A stretch of 16,081 nt of DNA. It comes from Gammaproteobacteria bacterium (lineage in GTDB: Bacteria; Pseudomonadota; Gammaproteobacteria; Pseudomonadales; JAUIKI01). The DNA lies in NCBI GenBank assembly GCA_030430875.1, contig JAUIKI010000007.1, forward strand, positions 1-16,081, given 5' to 3'. Positions 1 to 6,771 of this stretch are shown piece after piece. The first letter of the stretch is position 1. Each line of letters opens with the position of its first letter. A model generated the notes under the pieces. That model was not told where the DNA came from, searched no databases, and saw only the letters and a list, made by a program, of their open reading frames with translations. The translations under genes and the position numbers were made by a program.

Positions 1-292
1 CAAAGCCCAACACTCCCAATTATTTGTTTTCCCCAAATGCACCCATATCTTCTCTCATATTTGCTCCCCAATCTTTGGATAAAATGCCTCGAGGCTAATA
101 TTGATCATCGCTCTGAAAGATTAACGGTAAAAAATAAGTCGTACCTTTTAATATTATTTTCAGATTCATGTTGGGCTTTGCTATCGCTCAGCCCAACCTA
201 TACGGATTTCGCTTCTTTAGAGATAGTATCTACGACCACTAACATAGTCATTTTTTGCAGCACATTAGCAATTGCAGCAACTCATATCTCTT
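1..292. other. Intergenic region with REP-like palindromes
   Basis: No convincing gene is seen. A 94-codon plus-strand frame crosses the stretch, but it lacks a clear ribosome site, has no recognisable domain and runs into the 3' end of the minus-strand NRDE gene. What the region does hold is a hairpin at 170-197 and, at the very edge (1-12), the exact reverse complement of bases 169-180. This suggests two inverted copies of a dispersed palindrome about 170 bp apart. Confidence 0.6.
170..197. repeat. REP-like palindrome (GTTGGGC...GCCCAAC)
   Basis: A 7-bp perfect stem, GTTGGGC (170-176) and GCCCAAC (191-197), encloses a 14-base loop containing GCTATCGC. The first 12 bases of the window are the exact reverse complement of 169-180, so a second, inverted copy begins at or before the window edge. 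Motifs of the type TTGGGC...GCCCAACCTA are familiar as dispersed intergenic repeats in gammaproteobacterial genomes. That family link is from memory and was not tested. It could also act as a transcription end for genes converging here. Confidence 0.5.
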
Positions 293-1084
293 TCATTCAT
301 AAACATCCTTTTCGATTATAAATTCATATGTTTTCTCTCCTGAAAAAATGCCTTCTACTCCAAAACATCTTTCATAAAACTGAATTTGTTTTTCTTTATT
401 GTACAAAATGATTGTGCTGGATCGTGTGCCATATTGTGGGCTTTTGATAAAACACGATGACAGCAACTGCTCGAACTCAAAACCAATTCCAGTGTCTGGT
501 AATTCATGATCTTGTGCTTTGGTGTCATCTGCCAAAATGGTGAATAATTTTTTGATATCGACCGGTTGTGTTAACTGTTTTTGCAAAGCTTTCTTGCTGC
601 GTAATACTTTTGGCCAGGGTGTGTCAAACAGATGATTGCTGATGCCGTAAACTCCTGGTTTAATCATTTGATGTTTTTCTGTTTTGTAGTTGGTTATTTT
701 ATTACTGGCATAACATAACTTTTTACCGTCAAATAGTAACGCGTTATATCCATCATATTGTTCTGATTGATCAACTAAATTTTGGCAATATTGTTCACTG
801 CTGATCTCGCTGCTTAAAAAATTGATCGGGATTTCTCCTCGTGATTTAAACAGCGAATTGTTTGTTTTCTTTTCTCGAAAATTGGTGACCGCTGCAAACC
901 GCCCTGCCTTACTCACTCCCAGCCATGTGCCACCGGACTGCAAATCTTTGCCTGCCAAAATTGTCGGGGTTTCTGGCCAAAACTGTGCAGCTCGTGTCGG
1001 TCGTTGATAAAACTCATCACGATTGGCTAACACAATTAGTGGATAATCTGGGTGCACTTGATAAGCAAAAACAATGAGGCACAT
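293..1084 (-). CDS. NRDE/TANGO2-family protein, putative Ntn-type hydrolase
   Basis: The product is about 263 residues, a usual length for the NRDE (TANGO2, DUF833) family. With the start at 1084 the protein begins Met-Cys (MCLIVFAYQ), placing Cys2 where this family has its proposed N-terminal nucleophile. The name-giving NRDE tetrapeptide is at residues 21-24, followed by the conserved GGTWLGV and VTNFRE segments. An ATG three codons upstream (1093) is also open, but the Cys2 position argues for the inner start. The ribosome site is weak either way. Bacterial members have no firmly established substrate, and links to acyl-CoA or haem handling come from eukaryotic TANGO2. A dead copy of its first ~15 codons lies at 3156-3203, beyond the decarboxylase gene. 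Family assignment is confident; function is not known. Confidence 0.9.
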   Translation of the reverse strand: MCLIVFAYQVHPDYPLIVLANRDEFYQRPTRAAQFWPETPTILAGKDLQSGGTWLGVSKAGRFAAVTNFREKKTNNSLFKSRGEIPINFLSSEISSEQYCQNLVDQSEQYDGYNALLFDGKKLCYASNKITNYKTEKHQMIKPGVYGISNHLFDTPWPKVLRSKKALQKQLTQPVDIKKLFTILADDTKAQDHELPDTGIGFEFEQLLSSCFIKSPQYGTRSSTIILYNKEKQIQFYERCFGVEGIFSGEKTYEFIIEKDVYE

Positions 1085-1338
1085 AATGACCACAGTGAAT
1101 CTTTTATAAAATGAAACTGACTATTAAGCATAATTCTTTTCATTAATTAATGATAGAACTAAATGCGCGTCATAGCGAGCGATCGAAAGACTCGCTTGGC
1201 CATCCAGTGACGTTAGATGTTATGGCAATGTCATTGTTTCTTCCTTCAAACAACAGACTAAGCAATGACACCTGATTTTTATCGAAGCAATCTTTGGATT
1301 ATTTTATGCTTGTCGCTTTAATGCAATGATCTCAAATT
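1085..1338. other. Intergenic region between NRDE and decarboxylase genes
   Basis: No gene is seen. It carries a palindromic element (1168-1212). Straddling the decarboxylase stop there is a 7-bp inverted repeat, ATGCAAT (1321-1327) and ATTGCAT (1341-1347), without a T-run, so a conventional terminator is doubtful. Confidence 0.5.
1168..1212. repeat. Nested palindromic intergenic element
   Basis: The ends are complementary, CGTCA (1168-1172) and TGACG (1208-1212). Inside lies a second pair, AGCGAG (1174-1179) and CTCGCT (1191-1196), with a CGATCG core. The pattern recalls widespread dispersed repeats of the CGTCATTGCGAGCG...GGCAATCC kind. The resemblance is by eye only, and no second copy lies in this window. 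Confidence 0.45.
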
Positions 1339-3024
1339 TTATTGCATGCGCAAATCACTACAATTCGTTACCACTGCACTACCTGATCGAATTTCCTTGA
1401 GTGTTTGACTGAGTGATTGCAGTGATTGACTACAACTTTCAGGTGGAATTACAACCTCAATCAAATAAAGCCCTTTTATTTGTTCTGCTTCATTCAATGC
1501 TGCTTCAAATTCACCAATTTTTTTTACTTGTTTTGCTTTTCCATAATCCAACAAATCACACACCTTAGCGTAATCCCAATTATGGATTTTATTAAAATCA
1601 CCATCAATAATCATACGTTGCGTTCCAAACCCAGCATTATTAATGATAATCACCACTAAATCTAAATTATATTTAGCTGCTGTCGTCAACTCCATGCCTG
1701 TCATTTGAAATGCACCATCACCAACCAGCACATAAGCTTTTGAATATTTATCCCCCATAATAGCACCAATGGCAGCTGGTACTGCAAATCCCATCGACGT
1801 GTAAAACGCATCAGAAATAAATGTTTTACTATCTTTGGTTCGCAAGTTGACTGATCCAAATAATGAATCACCGGTATCAGCGACAACCAAGGCATTTTCT
1901 TTTAAATGCAGCCCAAGCTCATGAAAAATATCTTCTGCTGATATCGGTTTATCATAATCTTTTTCAGGAATAACATCGAGCTGATGAAAAGGATTAGGGT
2001 TTTTTATATTTGCATTAACAGAAATTTCAGCATCGACCAAAGCTTGTAAAAATTTACAAAAGTCAATTCCTTCATAATTATGCAGTCCAATTTGCACACG
2101 TTCATGCGACGCAAATACCACATTTTCACGTCTGATACGACTGGTGTACATTCCAAGAAATACATCCGAAATATTCGTGCCAAGCATTAGAATGCAATCA
2201 CTTTGATCAATATACTGCTGACATGCTTGTTCAGATAAACCGCCACTATATACACCAATATAATTAGGATGATTTTCACGAATAACACTTTTGGCCTGAA
2301 TAGTACAAGCAACGGGTATTTTCAATTTTTCAATTAATTGCTCAACTAAATTGATTACTCCATATCGCTGCACTTCAACATCCACTATAATCACAGGCTG
2401 TTTTGCTTGCTCTAACTCTTTAATCGCTTCATTCACACTGACTTTTAAACCCAACTCATCATTTTTCTCCAACTCAAGATGTGACTTTGCATGACGAATA
2501 TACTTGGGGATTTTTGCATCCATTAAATCAAATGGAATCTCAATGTAGCCAGGTAAAGAATGAAACATAACGGCTTGTGTCACTCGTTCAACTTCAGCAA
2601 CCGCATCATCAATGCTTTCAATGATTGTTGCACAACAAGTAATTTCTTCATAAATTCGATGCTGTGTAGCAAAGGTTTTTACTTTATGGTGCAATAACTT
2701 ATCGTGGTAACGATCCTCAACTGAAGGCGCACCCGATAAAACAATCACCGGACTTTTTTCAGCATAAGCACAGGCAATACTATTGACCATATTGAGCCCT
2801 CCCACACAATAGGTCACACATGCTAGTCCTAAACCATGTACCCTTGCATAAGCATCTGCTGAAAAACCGATGGATGGCTCATGCGCCATCGTAATCAATC
2901 TGATTTCAGACTCTTCCAAGCATTTGAATAATGGCAACGCATAATCACCTGGAATACCAAATGCGTGCTCTACACCAAGTTGGTGATAATAATCAAATAA
3001 ATACGCCCCGAATGTTTTTTCCAC
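1339..3024 (-). CDS. Thiamine-diphosphate 2-oxo acid decarboxylase (phenylpyruvate/indolepyruvate decarboxylase-like)
   Basis: This 561-residue cytosolic enzyme should release CO2 from a 2-oxo acid to give an aldehyde. The N-terminal PYR domain has the activating Glu49 in the HEP motif and the paired His112-His113 (LHHK) typical of pyruvate/indolepyruvate-type decarboxylases. A middle domain follows (about 190-340). The C-terminal PP domain binds cofactor and magnesium through GDG (435-437) and Asn462-Asn463. The segments GDYALPLFK, AYAEKSP and VGDGAFQMTG closely recall Azospirillum IpdC, which prefers phenylpyruvate. Gln469 (GFGTQR) sits where pyruvate decarboxylases carry a catalytic Glu, which argues against a plain pyruvate decarboxylase. 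The start is GTG at 3024, five bases after AAGG. The gene stands alone. Substrate is not decidable from sequence: phenylpyruvate, indolepyruvate or a branched 2-oxo acid are all possible. Confidence 0.85.
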   Translation of the reverse strand: MEKTFGAYLFDYYHQLGVEHAFGIPGDYALPLFKCLEESEIRLITMAHEPSIGFSADAYARVHGLGLACVTYCVGGLNMVNSIACAYAEKSPVIVLSGAPSVEDRYHDKLLHHKVKTFATQHRIYEEITCCATIIESIDDAVAEVERVTQAVMFHSLPGYIEIPFDLMDAKIPKYIRHAKSHLELEKNDELGLKVSVNEAIKELEQAKQPVIIVDVEVQRYGVINLVEQLIEKLKIPVACTIQAKSVIRENHPNYIGVYSGGLSEQACQQYIDQSDCILMLGTNISDVFLGMYTSRIRRENVVFASHERVQIGLHNYEGIDFCKFLQALVDAEISVNANIKNPNPFHQLDVIPEKDYDKPISAEDIFHELGLHLKENALVVADTGDSLFGSVNLRTKDSKTFISDAFYTSMGFAVPAAIGAIMGDKYSKAYVLVGDGAFQMTGMELTTAAKYNLDLVVIIINNAGFGTQRMIIDGDFNKIHNWDYAKVCDLLDYGKAKQVKKIGEFEAALNEAEQIKGLYLIEVVIPPESCSQSLQSLSQTLKEIRSGSAVVTNCSDLRMQ

Positions 3025-3069
3025 TTGGACCTTTGCCTTAATTAATATAGGTTCACTTAATTTAACTGT

Positions 3070-3091
3070 AGCACAATTAGTAAATTGTGCT
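3070..3091. promoter_or_regulatory. Perfect inverted repeat upstream of the decarboxylase gene
   Basis: AGCACAATT (3070-3078) and AATTGTGCT (3083-3091) form a perfect 9-bp dyad with a 4-base centre, 46 bp before the decarboxylase GTG. A possible -10 (TATATT on the minus strand, about 3045-3050) lies between the dyad and the start. This position suits a repressor or activator operator. Read on the plus strand it is followed by TTTT and could be a terminator, but no plus-strand gene precedes it. A 10-bp palindrome CGGTTAACCG follows at 3118-3127. Confidence 0.4.
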
Positions 3092-3155
3092 TTTGTTACC
3101 TATCCCCAAAAGTTGACCGGTTAACCGTTACAAACTATTTCAAATAATCAGTTAC

Positions 3156-3203
3156 GGATAACCTGGATGCACTTAATAAGCAAAAATAATGAGGCGCATA
3201 ATG
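3156..3203 (-). pseudogene. 5' remnant of a second NRDE-family gene
   Basis: These 48 bases match 1041-1088, the start of the intact NRDE gene, at 43 positions without gaps; all five differences are transitions. Read from ATG at 3199 the remnant gives MRLIIFAY, then a stop, then VHPGY, against MCLIVFAYQVHPDY in the intact gene. The nucleophile Cys2 is now Arg (TGC to CGC) and Gln9 is a TAA stop. Downstream the similarity fades into stops. It is a relic of a duplication and cannot encode the protein. It lies in the same orientation as the intact copy, with the decarboxylase gene between them. Confidence 0.85.
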
Positions 3204-3270
3204 CTATTGATCAGTGAAATATATCTTGAAAACTGAAATAAAAACATTAGGATAAAATGCAATAGTCTTA

Positions 3271-3480
3271 GCTCTTGATAATCTGATTGCGAAATACAAA
3301 TGGCACTGGATTACCGCGCACATCACAATAGGATCACCCTTGCCTTCATCAACATAATGCATCCAGCCAGCAGGCAATTGAAAATTGCAAAGCTTAAATG
3401 GATATTTCTGAGGACCAACCCAGTCGGGATTATTTTCTGTTGTCTTGTTTGGAATTTTTACATTATTTTCTAACTTTCAT
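3271..3480 (-). pseudogene. N-terminal remnant of an alpha/beta hydrolase (haloalkane-dehalogenase type)
   Basis: From about 3476 down to 3321 the minus strand reads KLENNVKIPN..., then NPDWVGPQKYPFKLC and MHYVDEGKGDPIVM. This is the typical N-terminus of haloalkane-dehalogenase-like alpha/beta hydrolases just before the oxyanion HGNP motif. A frameshift after PIVM (bases 3319-3320) is needed to resume as RGNPVPFVFRNQIIKS, with the motif His changed to Arg, and a TAA follows. At the 5' end the ATG (3480) gives only five codons; removing one base joins it to the KLENN frame. The nucleophile, acid and histidine of the triad lie in the missing part, so the gene is dead. Exact substrate class cannot be told from 65 residues. 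Confidence 0.75.
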
Positions 3481-3485
3481 TTTTT

Positions 3486-4199
3486 TTAATTTTTTTTCTT
3501 AATATAATATTTGGCAAATTCATTATTTTCATTGATTTCTAACGCCTTTTGATAATTCTCTTTTGCTAAATTCCATTTATCTTGTTTGTGGTATGCATAA
3601 CCCAGATAAGCATAGATAGTGTCATTATTTGGACTTAACGCTAATGCTTTTTTATAACTTTTAATAGAGTCTTCATATTTCCCCATAATCTCATGAGTAA
3701 TTCCTTCATTTATGTAAAAACCAGCATTTATCTCTATCGACAATCCTTTATTTATCGTTTGCAATACTTTTTGGTAGGCATGGTTTAAGTTTTTTTGTAT
3801 TGCATTTTCATCAATCTTGATATTAAGCTTTTCAACTAATATTTTTTTCATCACATTTGCCATTGATCTTAATTCTTTAACTAATTTACTAGACTCATTA
3901 AGCCAGTACACACTATTATTTTCCTTAGTTCTATAATAGCTTTTTAATGGTTCAAACCACCAAGCATCAAACTTTGAGCTTTGCGAAAGATCTGTTAGCG
4001 TGTTCTCATCAGGCAACCTCATACAACCATAGTCATTACTAATGGTGTATGCATTTGTTCTTATCACACTATCTCTGGTCAATTTGATATAGTTATTATT
4101 AATAAACTTCTCTTTTTCATCATCAGCAAAAATTAATGGCACTATGGGATACCACATCCTTATTAAATTGTAATCTTTTTGTATTTCTGCCTCTTTCAC
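3486..4199 (-). CDS. TPR-repeat protein of unknown function
   Basis: The 237-residue product has no signal peptide or membrane segment. Residues ~1-150 match nothing I recognise and contain an aromatic stretch (FDAWWFEPLKSYY). Residues ~165-232 form about two tetratricopeptide repeats, with the usual G-x-Y-x-x-A/S-x-x-x-Y-x-x-A-L spacing in GKYEDSIKSYKKALALSP and DKWNLAKENYQKALEI. A protein-protein interaction role is likely. The start is GTG at 4199, whose G is also the last base of the TAG of the gene before it, so translation is probably coupled. Base composition is markedly A+T-rich (sampled 60-base lines 23-30% G+C against 43% in pilB), suggesting a different origin or relaxed selection. 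Confidence 0.75.
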   Translation of the reverse strand: MKEAEIQKDYNLIRMWYPIVPLIFADDEKEKFINNNYIKLTRDSVIRTNAYTISNDYGCMRLPDENTLTDLSQSSKFDAWWFEPLKSYYRTKENNSVYWLNESSKLVKELRSMANVMKKILVEKLNIKIDENAIQKNLNHAYQKVLQTINKGLSIEINAGFYINEGITHEIMGKYEDSIKSYKKALALSPNNDTIYAYLGYAYHKQDKWNLAKENYQKALEINENNEFAKYYIKKKN

Positions 4200-4702
4200 T
4201 ATCTCACATATGACTTGTTTTTTAAATCCAAAATCTTTGCAGGCACACTATCCTCACCCTGCAACTTCCCACTATCGACAAATTTTTGCCAAAGCTCAGA
4301 GTTCACAAAACAGTAAAGTAATGGTTTATTTAAAACGCCTAACCTCTCTGCAAACTCTTCTCCCCATGCTTCCTTGGGATTGCAAAAAACACCAATTTCA
4401 GGATTATCTTTTTTATTCCACTGAAGTGTTGGAGTCCTATATAGACTGATACAACCCGATAATTCATCAAAAAAATCTTTATATGTAAAATAATCAGGAT
4501 GTTCGCTTACTTCAAATGCATAGGCGTATTTACGCTTAACTAGTGTATTAATAACCTTAAATTCTGTGGACCCGGTATCCCACCATGATTGAAAATCATA
4601 TAATGTGTAGAAAATTGAGCGGTAATCCAAATCGATTCTGTTACTTTCTTGCAAACGATTAATTGAGAGTTCTGTCAAATCTTCAAATTCATGCATAGAC
4701 AT
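4199..4702 (-). CDS. Hypothetical protein, first gene of the TPR cassette
   Basis: About 167 residues, acidic and aromatic-rich, with no signal peptide, membrane helix or motif I recognise. Conserved-looking patches are FQSWWDTGS, SEHPDYFTYKDFFDEL and KPLLYCFVNSELWQKF. Three starts are possible: GTG 4714, ATG 4702 and ATG 4696. AAGGTGA lies eight bases before the ATG at 4702, which I prefer. The stop shares one base with the GTG of the downstream TPR gene, so the two are almost certainly co-translated and probably work together. The pair could be halves of a protein that is fused elsewhere. The 125-bp gap to yacG shows no clear promoter. Confidence 0.65.
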   Translation of the reverse strand: MSMHEFEDLTELSINRLQESNRIDLDYRSIFYTLYDFQSWWDTGSTEFKVINTLVKRKYAYAFEVSEHPDYFTYKDFFDELSGCISLYRTPTLQWNKKDNPEIGVFCNPKEAWGEEFAERLGVLNKPLLYCFVNSELWQKFVDSGKLQGEDSVPAKILDLKNKSYVR

Positions 4703-4839
4703 AAATGAATTCACCTTGTTTTAGCCATTTTTGGGATAAAGGAAATAAAAACCTTTGCAGAAAGAAAATTAAACAAGTTCGTAGGTCAGTCTTAGCCAAA
4801 AGTGAAGTCAAAACTGCACGATGTGCTAATATAGCTATT

Positions 4840-5016
4840 TCAATCATCTCCTTGATCATCAGGCTTGGCTGGCACGCGATAGCCTTCGTCAGCCCACTCA
4901 CCTAAATCAATTAAACGACAACGCTTGGAACAGAAAGGTCGATAGGGGAAGTTTGCACTCCATTCAATGGTTTTTTGACAGGTTGGGCACGCTACTTTAC
5001 TAATTGTTTTTTTCAT
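4840..5016 (-). CDS. yacG: YacG, small zinc-binding DNA gyrase inhibitor
   Basis: A 58-residue protein. Cys10-x2-Cys13 and Cys29-x3-Cys33 make the single zinc site of the YacG family, followed by the signature segment FCSKRCRLIDLGEWADE and a short acidic tail. In Escherichia coli YacG binds GyrB and inhibits gyrase. It usually sits behind coaE, as here. Its ATG lies inside the coaE 3' end, with a 17-base overlap (5000-5016) in another frame, so it is likely co-translated with coaE. Length and all four cysteines are intact. Confidence 0.93.
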   Translation of the reverse strand: MKKTISKVACPTCQKTIEWSANFPYRPFCSKRCRLIDLGEWADEGYRVPAKPDDQGDD

Positions 5017-5611
5017 TCTTTTGGACCAATGTTAAATAAAATTGATGCAACGCCTCAACATTTTCTTTAAGTGTTGCAAAGTCTGCATCATTAATAATTA
5101 CATCATCTGCTTTGGCTAGACGATCGACTCTCGATAATTGGCTTTTCATAATAGCTCGAACTTGTTCAAAAGATTGCTGATCTCTCGCCTGCACACGCTC
5201 TAACTGCAAATTTTCTGGCACATCTATCACCAAAACTCGATCAACCAACTGAGATTGTTTTGTTTCTAATAACAAAGGCGAAACTAAAATTGAATAAATC
5301 GATGTTGATTGCTGTAATTTTTTTTTAATTTCACTCTCAATTAACGGATGCAATATGTTTTCTAACCACTTTTTTTCAGCCGGGTCAGAAAATATAATGT
5401 TTCGCAACTGGCGTCTATTCAATGTTGCGTCTGCTTCTAAAATAACTGGACCAAAGTGCTCAATGATCGCTTGCAAACCTTGACTGCCTGGCAACACAAC
5501 TTTTCTTGCAACCACATCAGCGTCAACCACATCAACACCCAGCGATTCAAACAAATCACTGACAGCTGTTTTACCACTTCCGATACCTCCTGTCAGCCCA
5601 ATGATCAACAT
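5000..5611 (-). CDS. coaE: Dephospho-CoA kinase
   Basis: CoaE phosphorylates the ribose 3'-hydroxyl of dephospho-CoA with ATP, the final step of coenzyme A synthesis in the cytosol. The 203-residue length is normal. The P-loop is GGIGSGKT at residues 8-15 right at the N-terminus, followed by the VDADVVAR segment that holds the conserved Asp of the active site. The lid-region residues LLLETK and RDQQSFEQV also fit. ATG at 5611 is preceded by AAAGAG about eight bases upstream. It lies 202 bp after pilD and overlaps yacG, the usual gammaproteobacterial order. A weak promoter candidate and a small dyad lie upstream. Confidence 0.97.
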   Translation of the reverse strand: MLIIGLTGGIGSGKTAVSDLFESLGVDVVDADVVARKVVLPGSQGLQAIIEHFGPVILEADATLNRRQLRNIIFSDPAEKKWLENILHPLIESEIKKKLQQSTSIYSILVSPLLLETKQSQLVDRVLVIDVPENLQLERVQARDQQSFEQVRAIMKSQLSRVDRLAKADDVIINDADFATLKENVEALHQFYLTLVQKNEKNN

Positions 5612-5813
5612 ATAAAATCTCTTTATTTATTACGCTAAATCATCTTAACAAAAGATGACTAAACCGCAAAGCAAACCCTTGTTAATTGGCATATTAGACC
5701 TTGGTAATATAAGGCAATGGAAGAAAAATGCAGGAGAAAGATTCAGATTAAGTCAGAATTAGCACAGCTAAGCATCATCAATATTAACTACTTTGTCGGA
5801 CAATATGCCAAAA
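5612..5813. promoter_or_regulatory. pilD-coaE spacer with dyad and possible coaE promoter
   Basis: No gene is seen. A 7-bp perfect dyad TCATCTT (5640-5646)/AAGATGA (5652-5658) has a 5-base loop. On the minus strand TTGCGG followed after 16 bases by TAAGAT overlaps this dyad and could be a coaE promoter. With only four of six -10 matches it stays weak. No T-run follows, so it is a poor terminator for pilD. Confidence 0.3.
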
Positions 5814-6683
5814 CTATCCAGCAATTCCTATCCCATACCATTCAAACAATGTGTCCCGCCAAAAAATTATCATGACACCCGCAATCGCCAAATACGGTCC
5901 ATAAGGAATAGGTTTATCTCTATCTATTCTTTTCAAAAGAATTAAACTAACACCAATGAATGCACCCAGAAAGGCAGACAGAAACACCATGATTGGCACC
6001 GCTTGCCAACCGAACCATGCTCCCAACATAGCTAATAATTTGAAATCACCGTAACCCATACCTTCTTTTTTTGTTAAAAGCTTAAAAAGCCAATATACAC
6101 TCCATAAGATTAAGTAACCAAACATAGCACCGTAGACAGCATCAAGAGGTGAAACCATTCCTAATTGGCTATTCACCAATAATCCAAGCCATAGAACTGG
6201 CAAGGTGATTTGATCAGGTAACAACATATGATCTAAATCAATCATAGTTAAGCAGAGCAATGCGCAGCTTAATAACATCAAGCTCAAACTAATCGGTGTC
6301 AGTCCATATTGACAAAAAATCAATCCGAACAACAACCCTGTGACTAATTCAATTAGCGGATAACGCAACGAAATATTTTGGTGACATGATCGACATTTAC
6401 CTCGCAAAATCAAATAGCTAACAATGGGGATATTTTCCCAAATTGCTAACTTATGCTGACAAGACGGACAATGCGATGATGGAAATGCAATATTAAATAA
6501 TTCAGGTTGAGTCTCATCTTTTGGTAAGTTCAACACCTCACGGCTTTGCTTTTTCCATTCTTGTTGTAACGTAATTGGCAGGCGATGGATGACAACATTG
6601 AGAAAACTGCCAACAATCAACCCAAGAAGTGACAATAAACTAAATACATGCCAAAAATAATCCACAAAAAATTCTGCAGGCAA
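5814..6683 (-). CDS. pilD: Type IV prepilin peptidase / N-methyltransferase
   Basis: This 289-residue inner-membrane enzyme cleaves the short leader of type IV prepilins after Gly and methylates the new N-terminal Phe. The N-terminal methyltransferase region has GSFLNVVIHRLP and the two zinc-type pairs Cys72-x2-Cys75 and Cys97-x2-Cys100. The aspartyl protease part has IDLDH near residues 148-152 and GYGD with Asp213, the two acidic sites of the family. About seven hydrophobic helices follow the pattern of PilD. The start is TTG at 6683; AAGGA eight bases before it supports this over internal codons. It follows pilC after 88 bp and would act on the PilA encoded nearby (Gly6/Phe7). Confidence 0.96.
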   Translation of the reverse strand: MPAEFFVDYFWHVFSLLSLLGLIVGSFLNVVIHRLPITLQQEWKKQSREVLNLPKDETQPELFNIAFPSSHCPSCQHKLAIWENIPIVSYLILRGKCRSCHQNISLRYPLIELVTGLLFGLIFCQYGLTPISLSLMLLSCALLCLTMIDLDHMLLPDQITLPVLWLGLLVNSQLGMVSPLDAVYGAMFGYLILWSVYWLFKLLTKKEGMGYGDFKLLAMLGAWFGWQAVPIMVFLSAFLGAFIGVSLILLKRIDRDKPIPYGPYLAIAGVMIIFWRDTLFEWYGIGIAG

Positions 6684-6771
6684 ACGTGCTTTCCTTATTC
6701 ATTCACGAAGAATGCTCATTTATTTTAGTGATGTTAGTAAATTCTTATGGGCTTGGTTAATTCAAATATTT

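Noticed and set aside
37..321. 94-codon plus-strand frame at the left edge
   Set aside because: No ribosome site or recognisable domain; it crosses a REP-like hairpin and overlaps the NRDE gene end.
1201..1250. Minus-strand AAGGA followed by an ATG near 1229
   Set aside because: The frame stops after four codons; it is not a gene and shows no attenuator structure.
3070..3091. Considered as a plus-strand terminator because TTTT follows the hairpin
   Set aside because: No plus-strand gene ends nearby; the position before the decarboxylase gene suits an operator better.
4705..4905. 66-codon plus-strand frame and a 70-codon minus-strand frame (4689-4901) over the same stretch
   Set aside because: Both overlie the true yacG frame, whose four cysteines and family signature identify the real product here.
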